Shown: in pieces, positions 53,357 to 64,000 of the stretch
Numbering within the stretch: the stretch's first letter is position 1
Layout of the letters: each line of letters begins with the position of its first letter
Source: Thermothelomyces thermophilus ATCC 42464
Lineage: Eukaryota; Ascomycota; Sordariomycetes; Sordariales; Chaetomiaceae
Reading direction: 5' to 3'
DNA length: 64,000 nt
Assembly: GCF_000226095.1 (NCBI RefSeq)
Contig: NC_016472.1
Coordinates: 9,238,001-9,302,000, forward strand
Program-made: the position numbers and the translations under genes
The notes under the pieces: model-generated
Seen by the model: only the letters and a program-made list of their open reading frames with translations
What the model was told of the DNA's origin: nothing
The model's database searches: none

Positions 53357-54248
53357 TCATAACCTCGTGGTCTCGGCCTGCAGCTTAGATGAGGGTATCG
53401 TTGCCGGGTCAGGGGTTGCCGTCGCAGCTGGCTCTGCTTTCTCCGCCGTCTGCTCTGCGGTTGCGGCCGCGGCCGCCTGCTCTCCTTGAGCAGCCGTGTC
53501 ACTCTGCTCGAGATAGCTGCTCGGGGTGAAAGCCGGGCCGTTGCCGGTCAGGTTGACCTCGGGATCCTTCTCGGCCAGCTTGACCGCATCCTCCCACGCG
53601 TAAAACCGCTCGGTCAGGACATGCTTGATGGCGCGCATAGTACGTCGGACCTAACGGACGGAGGAGGGATCCGTCAGTACATATACAATTCTGAGCTCGC
53701 CGATCGACGGCTTCAAAGAGACCCACCTCAAAATCCCGGTTCCTGGACTCCTTCTCGCCAAAGCCCAGCCTGCCCTTGTTACGCTCCCACATGGACGTGG
53801 CGATGCGGTTGCGCTCCTTGACGCACACCCACCACAGACGGTGCAGGTCGTCCCACGACTTGTGGCGCAGCTCCTCGGCGGTCCAGGCACGGCCGTGCTT
53901 GGCCTCCTCGGCGGGCGGCCTGGCGACGGTCTTGCGGTCGGCAAAGAACTCCCACAGGCCGTGGTCCGGGTCCGTCTCGATGGGCGGCAGCTCGCTGCGC
54001 GGGACGGGCTGCGGCAGGGGCTCGTCCGACATGGAGAGACGCCAGCGAGTGCCGGTGCGCCGGACGGCGGACTCGCCGCGGTGCTTGCTGTGGTCCTTGT
54101 TATCCCGGGCACCGCGGTACTTGTGACGCTTGAGGAGGGCGGCGGTGGTCGAGAGAGAAGCGGTCTGCGTGAGCGGACGGAGCGGGGACGGCGCTGAGGA
54201 TATCCTGCCGAGGGCCCCCATCGAGGGCCGCATCGCCGCCGACGCCAT
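53357..54248 (-). CDS. MRPL4: Mitochondrial ribosomal protein uL29m (MrpL4/MRPL47)
   Basis: Protein of the mitoribosome large subunit near the exit tunnel. Two exons (54248-53727 and 53650-53357; intron 76 bp) give 271 residues. ATG 54248 is the first ATG; the open frame further upstream starts with GTG. The first 40 residues are basic and Ser/Ala-rich, as expected for a mitochondrial presequence. The MRP-L47 signature [27 protein letters not shown] is written here in part: [19 protein letters not shown] (about 128-146). The C-terminal 60 residues are Ala/Glu/Thr-rich and low in complexity. It is divergent from the 66-residue membrane-protein gene with 515 bp between. Confidence 0.93.
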
Positions 54249-54763
54249 CGCGGACCGGGGGAGGGAGGGAGTCGAGAGGTGGGCGCGACAAAAAGGAGGG
54301 CGCGCACGGCTTCTTAGTATGAGATCAGATCTGTAAAGCACGGCACGGCAATGCTGGTCGGCTCCTCAATTGATGCTGGTTGGACTTGCCCGTACACCGG
54401 ATATGGCAAGCTAGACCGTCGATAAAGTCTGGCAAGCGCGCAGAGGTTCGCAGAGATGGATTCGCGCACTTTGAAAATTTGGGTGGTCCGAGCGTTCCCG
54501 ACTCAAGCTACGTACTCATAGTAACTCATACGCTAGTACTGCGTGCACTACTCTGCACATACACGGAGCGATGCAAGGGGTCCCGGTTCTGACTCGGCCA
54601 TCAACTGCCCGACAGCTGTCCATGCCAAGCACCTCCGCCCGTCTCACAACACCATCTTCGACTCTCGTTATCCATCACGATATCATGGCGTATGCCTTGA
54701 AATCCATCTCGCAATAGCATTCCTCCCTACAAGGATCTTTTTATTTTTTTCCACAAGCACACA
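54249..54763. promoter_or_regulatory. Divergent uL29m / 66-residue protein promoter
   Basis: 515 bp between the start codons of two small, probably mitochondrial, proteins. No specific element was assigned. A short pyrimidine-rich stretch precedes the plus-strand start. Confidence 0.5.
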
Positions 54764-55071
54764 ATGTCTCTTCTCAAGTAAGTTCAATGCCCCTTTCGCG
54801 TCCCAACTTGTCTCTTGGTCAATCTCCGAACACCACATTCCACACGCAACACTCACTCCCACACACACACGCTGACATCTACAGGGCATATACAAACCTC
54901 CCACCAAAGACCAAACTTACCGTCGGCGTTGGTCTCGTGGCCTGGGGCCTTCTGGGTCTCACCTTCGGCGACAAGATCGAGTCCAAGCTGGGCTTCACAC
55001 CCACCGAGGCCGACAAGGCCGAGCTGGAAAAGCTGGCGCCCAAGATCCACGTCGTGGAGCGAAAGTCGTGA
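54764..55071 (+). CDS. Small single-pass membrane protein, 66 residues
   Basis: Exon 1 (54764-54777) encodes only MSLLK up to a phase-2 donor; a 107 bp intron follows with a GCTGAC branch sequence and an ACAG acceptor; exon 2 is 54885-55071. The product begins MSLLKAYTNLPPKTKL, has one hydrophobic span LTVGVGLVAWGLLGLTF (about residues 16-32) with basic residues before it, and ends in a charged amphipathic tail (GFTPTEADKAELEKLAPKI). I do not recognise a named family. The shape and the mitoribosomal neighbour suggest an inner- or outer-membrane mitochondrial protein, but this is inference. Good splice signals, clean frame and codon use support a real gene. Confidence 0.75.
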
Positions 55072-56417
55072 GAGGAGCCGAAGGATACGATACCTTGATC
55101 TCCGACACGCCGCATCCATGTCGTTATTTATTCCATGCCACTCCATGCATGACGGGATGTTGTTTTTGACTCGCTCTGGATTCCCCGTGGAAGGAAGGTT
55201 GAAACGGCGAGGAGTGATTGTTTGGCAAGGTCCGGAGCCACACCGCGCTTCGTTGCGGGATATCCCGACGAAAAACACGTTCGGAGTGGCAGAACTGAAT
55301 AGCGGGGGAGAAGGGATCCTTCGGTTTCGGTGAAGAGCAATCGGGAAATTGTGCTTGCGTCTTCTCACGAGGGCCCTACGTTGAGAATGGGAAGAGGCAC
55401 GCGACGCCTCTACGGTCCAGGAGTGGCCCAAAAGATGACGGCAACGCATACGATCAGCACACAAACAAGAAAATGAACGACGATAAACCGTTTATTTTCA
55501 TGTATCTGCAACGAGAAGCCGCTGAGCCCTGGTCTCTTGAAACGCATGGAACATGGCAAAAGCACATATGTACAGTACATTCACCAAGCATGCCGTCACC
55601 AAACCCTAAAGGCTCAACAAAAACTTACTTTTTTTTTATTGCAAGGCTCTCTCCTCTACTCGACAACGCCTGGCCGAAATTCTAAAGCAACGTATGTATG
55701 TGATGTCTGACATATGATATACATCCCCGTCCGAACCTCCTTCCAACCTTCCGAACCTCGTTCCAACCTTCCAAAAGCTGCTTCCAGCTTTTCCCACTAC
55801 CCCTTTTCAACGAGAGTGTGCCTTACCGATTTTCCTTTCTCTGTTTTTTTTGTTAAGCGTGTTCTTTTTTTGTTTTTTTGTCATTCCTTGACCGAAGCCA
55901 CCATCACCACAAACTCGTCAGTCCTTTTACCCGCAGGCCGAGAGATATACATCCGTCGTCTTGCCAACCAGCAAGTACCCGCTCGCGGTGCGGACCCGAA
56001 CTCGGCCAAGCAAGGATTAGTGGGTAGTAGAGTTGAGAGCATGCGCTATTGCCGGCAATGGTTCGTCATGACCTCCCAGCCACTCATCCGTCCAAACAGC
56101 CGAGGAACAGACCCGCGAACCGCCTTCTCGATCTATTGGTTGTGGTCGAATGTGACAAAGGTCTCTAATGCAGTACCCATAGGAAATCTATTCACCCCAA
56201 CACCCATCCTCCTGATGCAAGCAAACAACCCGCCGTGCGTGCCAATCTGATGCAACAAGGGGATTGCCACGACTTGTCCGAAGACCAAGGCGCCGGCTAT
56301 CATGAACGTAAGACAAGAGAAAAATGACGGAGAGCCTCCCCCAGAAAAGAGGAAGAACGAAATGGAAACGCCGCTGATGCAGAGAAGGATGCGTACCGAG
56401 CACGACATCCACCGAGA
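55072..56417. other. Convergent 3' region, 1.3 kb
   Basis: Lies between the small membrane-protein gene and the C2H2 regulator, both ending here. It holds a 20-bp unit tandemly duplicated with one mismatch (55731-55770) and T-rich runs near 55840-55880. No gene supported. Confidence 0.55.
55731..55770 (+). repeat. 20-bp tandem duplication
   Basis: Two adjacent copies of CCGAACCTCSTTCCAACCTT (S marks the one differing base, C in copy 1 and G in copy 2), in a non-coding stretch. Confidence 0.85.
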
Positions 56418-59400
56418 TCATTGTTGGTTCTGCATGTTCCCTGATTGAGCGGCCGCAAAACCTGGCGACTTCTCCATCGGAAGTGGTCGAAAGAGTTGTG
56501 TCATATCGAGCGTCACGTCCTTGACCCCGTACGAGGCATCAATATCTCCAACAGATCCTAGCTCCTCCCCACGAGCAGCCCCATCGGTCAGAACCCACTG
56601 CTTGACCGACTTCAATAGATGAATGACTTGGGCAAGCCGTTGATCGGGCGCCATCTGAAGGTCCGCCGCCCGCGTGCTCTTGAGCAGATACGTTGCCAGC
56701 CAGTAGAAGTGAATCCCATCCCTGGTGAACCCGTATCTGCGGGGGTTGACCGCCAGAGAAGGCGGGAACTGGTTGGCCATGTCGTGATCCCAGTTGCTTT
56801 TGAACTTATCCAACGCCGTCATGAGGGTCTTGACGGTCTGCACATCCAGAAGGTTGGCCCCGAGATCGACCGGGGTCGCACGGCCGCTGTTGTTAGGGCT
56901 GCCCTGAGTTCCAACGAACCAAGCATGGGCTGGGATCGGCGTGGCGGAACGATTCATGATGGCCGAACCCCCCCCCAGTTGAGCCCGCCTCATGATGGAG
57001 AGCAGCGCGTGGATGAGGATGAACTTGCCGAAGAGATTCGTCGACCCGGGTTGGATACGGTAGCTGCTGTCAAGGAGGGCCTTCAGCACTTGGTGGAACT
57101 CCGGTTGGCTGCTTCTCCGAGTGCCGTCGGGGTTGCGGGCCTTGGCGGCATCTGGCCCGCGGAGTCCAAGTGCCTCGGCGCACTCGTTGATGTCGTTTGC
57201 ATCCCATGCAGCATCGTCCGCTGGCAGGGGAAGGCGGATCTCAAAGGGGTCGAACTCGGGTCCCGTGTTGAAATACAAGCCGAGAGCCACGTCATAGAGA
57301 AAGATCATGTACATGGTCCGGATGCGCTTCTCCTGCTCCACCCAGGAATACCAGCTGAACTGAGAAATCGGGAAGTTCGTGGGGTTGAAATCAGGCTGGT
57401 GAACCATGCTATACAGCGACCCGTCCGTCGTCAGACGGAGCAGGCCGGCCTTGCGGGCGGACGACGCGATCAGAGGGAATGTCTTCCGCGCCTTCTCGCG
57501 CTGCTCTGGAGTGCCGTGCCAAGTGAACAAGTTCTGGGTGAGCATGATGGCCTGCAATTCCTCGAGGTCGGTCTTGTTGCTGCCAAAGGAGGCCCATTCG
57601 TACCCGGTCCCCGAGCCATCATCCTGGAGGAGAGAGGCAAACATTCGAGACGAGCCTTCGAGGGCTGCCTTCAAAAGATCCATAATCTCGCGGATGTTAG
57701 CTGCGGGTATCCGGTCCGAGTAGCACGCCCCGACGCAGCACATGGCCGCCACAAGACCGACGTAAGTCTCCATGGCACGGAAGGTGGGGACATGCAAGAT
57801 TGACACGTGGGCATGGAAGTGGGTGTAGTTCTCGAGGAAGTTGCGGACGTTGTCGGCGTGGAAATAGAAGTCGAGGAAGCTAGAGGTCGCGGTGCTGGCG
57901 CCGGCGGGGGAGGACTGCAGGAAGTTGAGAATTTTGCTGGAGAGTTGATGGTAAGAGTTCGGATACGACGACGGAACTCCCCACGAGGGGAAGAGGGACG
58001 AGTCGACGGGATGGTCGCCAGGAATGCCAGCCACTCGTGCGGAGCCGAGATTAGGCTCGGGTTTGGTTGCGGTCTGCATCTGTCCCTGTCCGGTATTAGG
58101 TGGGATCGTATTGACGTAGGGAGAATGCGCACCAGCCTGGAACATTTGAGACCAATCGGTCGAGCCTGAACCCCCAAACATGGGCATCCCGCTCTGGTTC
58201 TGGGGCATGCTGTAGTTGGCCAGCTGCGGGTTGATGTTCGCGGTCATATTGTTCGCGACTTCGCCGCCGTTGTACGTCTGCTCAAAGCTGCCAGGGCGCG
58301 TCGAGGCGCCCATGACGGACGCGGTCATGTTTCTCCTATCACGGTTCGCGTCGTCGGCGACTCTGTTCATGCTGCTAGATCTCGAGAGCTGGCTTTGATC
58401 GTTGGCCACGTTGCTCATGCCATCAGAAGCGGGAATGATGCCAAACGGATGAACCATCCCGTCGGCAGGCATGTTTCCCATACCGTTCATGTGATTAACA
58501 TCGCCTTCGGTACCCATCGCCTTTTGTTGGGCAGCAGCGTTCTTCTTGACGTGTGCTTGGGGGTGAGAAAGATGGCTAGCTCCGGTGGGGTTGCCGCGGC
58601 GGACAGAGCACTTGATGAAGTGGCGCTTGAGAATGTCGCTGCGCGAGAAGGTGTCGTGGCACAGAACACACATGTACGGGCGGTCGCCGGTATCTGCCAT
58701 GAAGCGTTAAAGCCAGCTCGCAAGGGAAGCCAGACGGGCAAGACAAGCAGAACTTACGTCTCAGGAGGTGGCGCTTCAGGTGCTTCGCGTGGAGATAGGT
58801 CTTGGTGCAATGGGGGCAAGGGAACTTCCCATCGGCGTCCTTCTGCAAGATCTGGTTCTTGGCCTGCGCAGAGCCGGCGGCAGGAGGCGCGGGCCTGCCA
58901 GGGGCGCTGGGAAGGATACCTCTACGGCCTTGGGAGCCGACCACGTGCGTCGGAGGTTCGCCGGCGTCGGGGAGCTGGGGCATAAGCGGGCTCTGGCCGT
59001 ACGGCGAGTGCATTCCCGGCTGGGACATGACTCCACCGGCGGGCATCGGGCGGAGGACGGGCGGAGCCCGGCCGCCAGCCGTGGGCGGAGCGGGAGCGAT
59101 GGGCTGCGGGTGCGAGGCCGCGGTGGTGGTCTGAGGCATCATACTTGACGTAGCGCCGGGGTACGGCTGCTGCGGGTACGTGGCGTTGCCCATGACGGGA
59201 TAGCTGCTGCCGCGGCCCGCATTCTGCTGGGGCGGAGGGGGGTAACTGGCCATGGTGCTCGTGGAGCTCGGGGTATTGGGAGTTGCCGGAGTCCTGGGAG
59301 TGTGGGGATAGCTTCCGTAGGGTCCCTGTTGCATAACAGGGTTGTTCGGCTGAAGAGGGGGCAGCGTGTGGGGAGGGGCTGCCGACGACTGTGCCTGATG

Positions 59401-59532
59401 GTGATGCAGTTGATGCGCGGGATGCGGCTGCTGCTGCTGCGGGGGAAGGTGCGGTGATGCTGCAGACGAAGAGGGATAAGAAGCCACCGTCGTGTTTATA
59501 GCATTCGCCGATCCGTTGGGCAGACCTTCCAT
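56418..59532 (-). CDS. C2H2 zinc-finger plus fungal-specific-domain transcription factor
   Basis: Two exons (59532-58758, 58693-56418; intron 64 bp) give 1016 residues. Residues 1-225 are Pro/Gln/His/Ser-rich. Two fingers follow: FPCPHCTKTYLHAKHLKRH (C2H2) and YMCVLCHDTFSRSDILKRHF (C2HC). The single intron splits the linker RR/HTGDRP between them. After a disordered Asn/Met/Ser-rich stretch, a fungal-specific regulatory domain (PF04082-like) runs from about residue 510 to 960, including LYFHADNVRNFLENY-like (written FYFHADNVRNFLENYTHF) and WVEQEKRIRTMYMIFLYDVA. The combination is typical of Pezizomycotina regulators. Process and targets cannot be read from the sequence. The start ATG at 59532 gives MEGLPNGSANA. 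Confidence 0.92.
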
Positions 59533-62500
59533 AATCCGTCGCTCAAGAGATACCGGCTAGAATGGCAAGCACAGAAAAACCATTCGAGCCGGAGCACGAT
59601 GGCTTTGTGTGCTGCTGTCGAGGGTCGACGATTGCAAACGCAGCTGTGTCGAGGCCTCGATGACGCGACGAGAGCGGGCGGTTCTCGAGGCAGTCAGAGC
59701 GAACCGATCAATCGTGCACGTGTTGTACGCGACGACCGTTCCTGGGCAAATGCAGTCGAGCCGACTAGAGCGTCAGCAAGCCGAGAAGAGACGGTGCCTT
59801 GCGCCGAGTGTTTGTTTGCCTGCTTCGTCGTCTCCGGCGTGCAATGCAAGCACAAGCGGTTAAGATGCGTCGTCCGAGCAAAGTTGTGGGACCTGCAGCC
59901 GCGATATGGGGTTGTCGAGAGGCGACGTGCTGGAAAGGTGGAGAATACCCTAAAGCGGGAAAATGAGGCTCAAAAAGAAAACGAGACGTGGAAGTGGAGA
60001 GAAATGGGGAGGTATGAGTGGAAAGTCGGTGTGGGGACAACCGCCTTTTTTCGTGCTGCGCGTCTGCTTTATGTTTTGCGACGCACTTGGCTGATAGCGC
60101 GGGTGGCGGGCGAGACGACGTGGGCTGTCTGGTCCCCAGTGCGAGTAGCCGTTGGGAGGAGCGCCTGGGTGGGTGGAGACCACCTCAAGACCGGGACGTG
60201 GGAAAAATTCCAAGTCCCTTTCGACGAGATGCACAGAGGGGCCCGATGCACACCTGCGGGCACCGAGGAAAGACGAAGCGATACGTGGAAAGTGTTTAGT
60301 TTCCTGCCTCTATTGGCACCTCGTAATGCAGCGTCTTGCTATTGCAATATGCTGCGCGCGAGAAGCGGTTTGTTGTTGTGGAAAAGAGATGGGGCGCACA
60401 CGCGATGTGGAAGAGGAAAAAGGGAAAGTGGGTAAGGACCAAGGTTGGGAGGGAAAAATGGAGGGGAGGGGGGGCCACAATATGCAAGTGGGCTTGGTGC
60501 TTGGACCACTCGCAGGCGAGGATGGACACGCCGCCGGAAAGGCGGGAATTCTCTGTTTTTTTTTTCTTTCCCTTACTTTACAAGTATTGTTTGTAAGGAA
60601 AAAAAAAAAAGCGGCCTGGCCTTTCTATTGAGGGGCGAATAGCAAGCAAAGTACCGACCTACCAAGGTGGGATACAAAGTGCGCGCCTGCAGCAATCCCA
60701 TCTGCCACCTGATGGCATGGTTTGACTGGCCCGCGATCATCCGGTATCGCTCACGCATGATCTTGCATGCATTCTGATTCGCAATGTCTGCCCGTACATG
60801 GAGCGTTGGTTACGTCGACGAATGCATCTGAGGTGGGCGTAGAATGATGATCGCAAGCACAGCGAGATAAGGAGTTACCTTGAGCTAAGATACCAGTGTC
60901 GATTGTCCAGCACACACTCGGCGAAGTCGACGTTCTCGAGGTCGAGGGTTCCCTGTCTCCATGGCCCAATGTGGCAGGGGCCGAAGTGACGCACCAAACC
61001 ATTGCACTGTACGTGGACGGGCGCCGAGATGTACATACGTAACGATGAAGGGACAGCGCCGTGCTGGCCAGCTGTCTTGGCAGGATATTGCACGCATACA
61101 CACCCCCAAGATAGAATAGGTGTACACACATACGGAATACGCATTACACATGTGATTGCCATCTGACACCTTGCGGGCCATACGGAGGCCATACCAGAGC
61201 ACCCCCGGACGTCGTGCTGGGGCAAGTTTTAAGGCATTCCTCACTCGCTAGGCGACAGCACTTCGAAACCCGTGATCAACCGCTCCATAATCAGTTGTAA
61301 CCTTAAAAAGCCCAAAACCCAATACGTTCCTAAAATCTGTTTTAGAGTATCTTGGCCCATCACACCCCATCTCTCTCGAGACCTCGTAGTTTAGATTCGT
61401 AGAATTTGTTCCCGGCAAGTTCCAAGAGAAGCGTCATCCGAGATTGACGTTTTGTGACCTTCCTGTTCGTCGCACACTGTGCGCTTACTGTAGGCGCTCT
61501 GGTCAGCCAAGTTTGCCACTCCGCCGTCATCGCGCCACGAGCTGTACACAAAAAGTGTCAGATCTCATCAACAGGTTGGGAACCGTCGGCGCATTGCTGT
61601 CGATGCTACGGCATATGGTGCAAGATTATTACGCGAGTATGTATCATCCTCTTTCGCCCTTCACATGGCGTGATCTTCTGCGAGTCGGATATGGGTGACC
61701 GTCGGCCGGTAGTTGGTTGATCGACGCCTCCGTTTCTCAGCGCGAGAACGGCAAAAGGGAAAGGGGGGGAGGGGGGAGGCGGCTAGCTGGACAGAGACAC
61801 GGGATTCGCCAGTGAATCTCGGCTGCGGCAAACGAGCAATCTTGTTTTGTGGAATAGTACGGAATACCTGGTTAGTTGTACTCGCAGTATCCCGTACTGC
61901 GGACACCGAGCAGTGTCGGGGACTACTTGTATGTATATATGTGTGTACGGATTACATATGTAGCGACTCCGCACGAAGTGCGGCCGCAAACGCGGTGCCC
62001 TATCGCGCACAGACAGAGCAGTTTGAGCAGTGCCCGAGCTAGCGTGCGCATGCGTGCGCTAGGGTAGGTTCTAAAGATGCCAGTTGCTGTATCGGCGCCA
62101 GAAGCTTCGCTCTGCAGACCTGCCCATGTGTCTTCTCGGTCGATGATTCTTGTCCGTCTACACTAGGCCGTCAGTTCTGGATCACGATTAAATAATGGGA
62201 TGGTGGCCAAGGCGGCCCGAATTGCGGTGAGAGAAGGGTTGCTTTGCCCCCGGGCGCTTCGGTTAACGGGCGTCCTCTGAAGAGGCCGTCGGATGCTGGA
62301 CCTTCGTTCCTTGATCTGACCGTTTAAGAAACCAACGGTAAGCAGTACGACGCCAACTCGTCAGCTCTCGGCGTGCGTAACAATTCAGGTCCCCTTGTTA
62401 TTGTGCGTATGTTACGTGCACGCATATTTGTTGGATGTACAGTACGAAGTACGGATTACACTTAGTTAGTGTACAGCACACTATTACTATTACTCCCAGT

Positions 62501-64000
62501 CTGCGAGGTACTTGGTACTCCCTCAAGCTTGCCTATTAATATTAATAAGCTTGCGTGTGTGCCAAACACACGTGCGACAAACCGAAAGTTTGGTGCTCTT
62601 TGTATTTTCTTAGCGTATGTACTTGTAACATGAACGAAATGCGTCAGCCACGCGGTGCCGCACATCCCACGACAGGAGATTCTTACATTCAAGATTTGAT
62701 TCCGTGTTCCAGGGGCGGCGGGGCCGCTGTGGGTTGGTAATCCACGGAAATCGCGACGCGCACATCCCTCCGCTCGGCGACTGCAGGATCCTGACAACAG
62801 TCTTGGGGCGATGATGTGCAGCGCCCGCGAGTCAAGACCTTCGGGCGAAACGAGCCGCGACGCGAGCTCGTCCCCAACCCCTTGTCTGCCTCGGCTGTTG
62901 ATGACGCATGGGCCAGCAGCTTGGTGCCGAGATCTCCAGCGCCTGAAATCAAAGGACTGAGAACAAGTGGATGCCGGGGGTTCGCACTGTGGGCGGGCAT
63001 ACCGTTCCATCGGCGGGATAGGGCGGCACCTTCGGCGACCCCAAGCAGGAGCAGGGCGCGGAAACGGGAAAACTCCCTTTGCTCAAAGAACGAGCCGAGC
63101 ATTGCCTAAGGCAGTGCCACGTCTTGTTGGGGGGAAAGGGTAACATTCTGATTTGGCTATTTCGCCCAGTTTCCGCGTGACTCGGCGGGTGCGGCGATAT
63201 CGGCCGTCCCTTCCGGCAAAGGGGAATGAGCAGCAACTACTTGTACATACATACAATGCTCTCCGTAGCAGTAAAGTTTGTTGACTCCCTCGAGGGGCTC
63301 TCGACGGCGACTAAAGTTATCGGCCCCGGGCTCCAATGAATCCCCACATGGTTAGATCAGGCACCGCGGCATCAAGGCTGCATCTGCGATCTCTGGATAA
63401 GGTGATTGTCGTACTGCGCGTCAGCCGCGCGAGCGCGCGTGGGTGTGGAACGGCAGCCGCGTCGTCGCATGGCGTCGGATGAAAGTGGTCCCCTTCAAGG
63501 GTCGGGTGGGGAGGTGGGCGATCCAAGAAGTGAGGCTCTGGGAGGGTCCGGACAAACGAGACAATCGCGAACCCACTCCGGCGGGTTTTGTGCGACGTAT
63601 AGAAAATGGCAATAAGAGGGGTGGTTTTCTAGAAGCAAAAAAGCTCCACCAAACGAAAGAGTGTCGATATCAAAATGGCATTCTTATGTTCTGGGTCGGC
63701 CACGACATCAAAACTCGGCGGCGTTCCTGATAGTTCGCTTTATGGTAAGCAGCCAAGTAGTGTACGGTATGTACTCGACATTGCGATCGATAAAAGGTAA
63801 AACACTTGCAGGCTGCCCAAGTCGCGTCGGGCTTTTTTCGGCTGGACCTGCCCGTATCCTGGCATGACAGACATGCCACGTTGCTTGAGAACGAGTCAGG
63901 CTTGAATGAACTACGACCTGCAAGGCACCTACCAGCTCGAAACTCTGACGGCGACCGGCACTCATCGGCTCTACCTTCCTCCTAAATTTTTTTTTTTTTT
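59533..64000. other. 4.5 kb without a recognisable gene
   Basis: The first kilobase is likely promoter and long leader of the C2H2 regulator. Beyond 60.6 kb the sequence has mixed composition, short GTAC-rich words, two GTACGGATTAC motifs (about 61945 and 62449), a GCGTGCGCATGCGTGCGC near-palindrome at about 62043 and a T run reaching the window edge (63987-64000). No open frame shows domains or plausible splicing. It may contain a gene whose exons are too short to recognise, or degraded repeat DNA. Confidence 0.5.

Noticed and set aside
54249-54341. N-terminal extension of uL29m
   Set aside because: Opens with GTG; the ATG at 54248 gives a normal presequence.
59599-60435. 278-codon plus-strand frame upstream of the C2H2 regulator
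   Set aside because: Lies in the probable leader/promoter, Arg/Trp/Glu-rich with no domain and no conserved pattern.

Overview
The window is nuclear DNA of a filamentous ascomycete. The order Sordariales, perhaps Chaetomiaceae, is inferred from the style of the proteins and was not tested. The evidence is short GT-AG introns (mostly 53-160 bp) with CTAAC/CTGAC-like branch sites, codons rich in third-position G/C, fungal-only families (Zn2Cys6 and C2H2 transcription factors, bifunctional BioDA) and dispersed single genes with no operons. Nineteen protein-coding genes are supported, most with complete exon structures that keep frame. No tRNA, rRNA or CRISPR was seen.

Layout. 1-1668 is the 3' part of mitochondrial Lon protease. 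After 3.5 kb without a convincing gene come an atypical kinase-like protein (5232-8164), a HAL2/MET22-type phosphatase (8840-10498), a secreted GH43 enzyme resembling exo-beta-1,3-galactanase (10689-12308, minus) and a divergent biotin pair: KAPA synthase bioF (12721-14244, minus) and fused bioDA (14938-17854, plus). A 3.8 kb gap holds a Copia-like gag fossil and a perfect hairpin. Then follow a multi-KH protein (21681-25040), gamma-tubulin complex protein GCP2 (26270-29424, minus), proteasome alpha-5 (30089-31248) and a Zn2Cys6 factor (31683-35096, minus). The rRNA methyltransferase RRP8 (38209-39912) and the ubiquitin-shuttle protease DDI1 (40332-41756, minus) come next, then a GNAT acetyltransferase (44450-45529), orotate phosphoribosyltransferase ura5 (45967-46671, minus) and GTPase NOG1 with 14 exons (47126-50004). 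The last group is Rab GDI (50698-52555, minus), mitoribosomal uL29m (53357-54248, minus), a 66-residue membrane protein (54764-55071) and a C2H2 regulator (56418-59532, minus). The final 4.4 kb has no recognisable gene.

How the genes relate. The only evident pathway unit is bioF/bioDA, where the C-terminal ARL on BioF and the presequence-like start of BioDA suggest peroxisomal and mitochondrial steps. NOG1 and RRP8 both serve 60S ribosome assembly. Lon, uL29m and perhaps the 66-residue protein are mitochondrial. Head-to-head pairs sharing short promoters are bioF/bioDA, GCP2/PUP2, ura5/NOG1 and uL29m/66-residue protein.

The most unusual signals are in gene structure: a DDI1 start codon split by an intron, two GC-AG introns with the same donor hexamer (one a multiple of three and open throughout), coding exons of 13, 15 and 18 nt, 21-nt palindromes with a single central base, and a short dispersed TACGGAGTA/TACGGATTAC motif confined to spacers. 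No clearly new multi-gene system was found.
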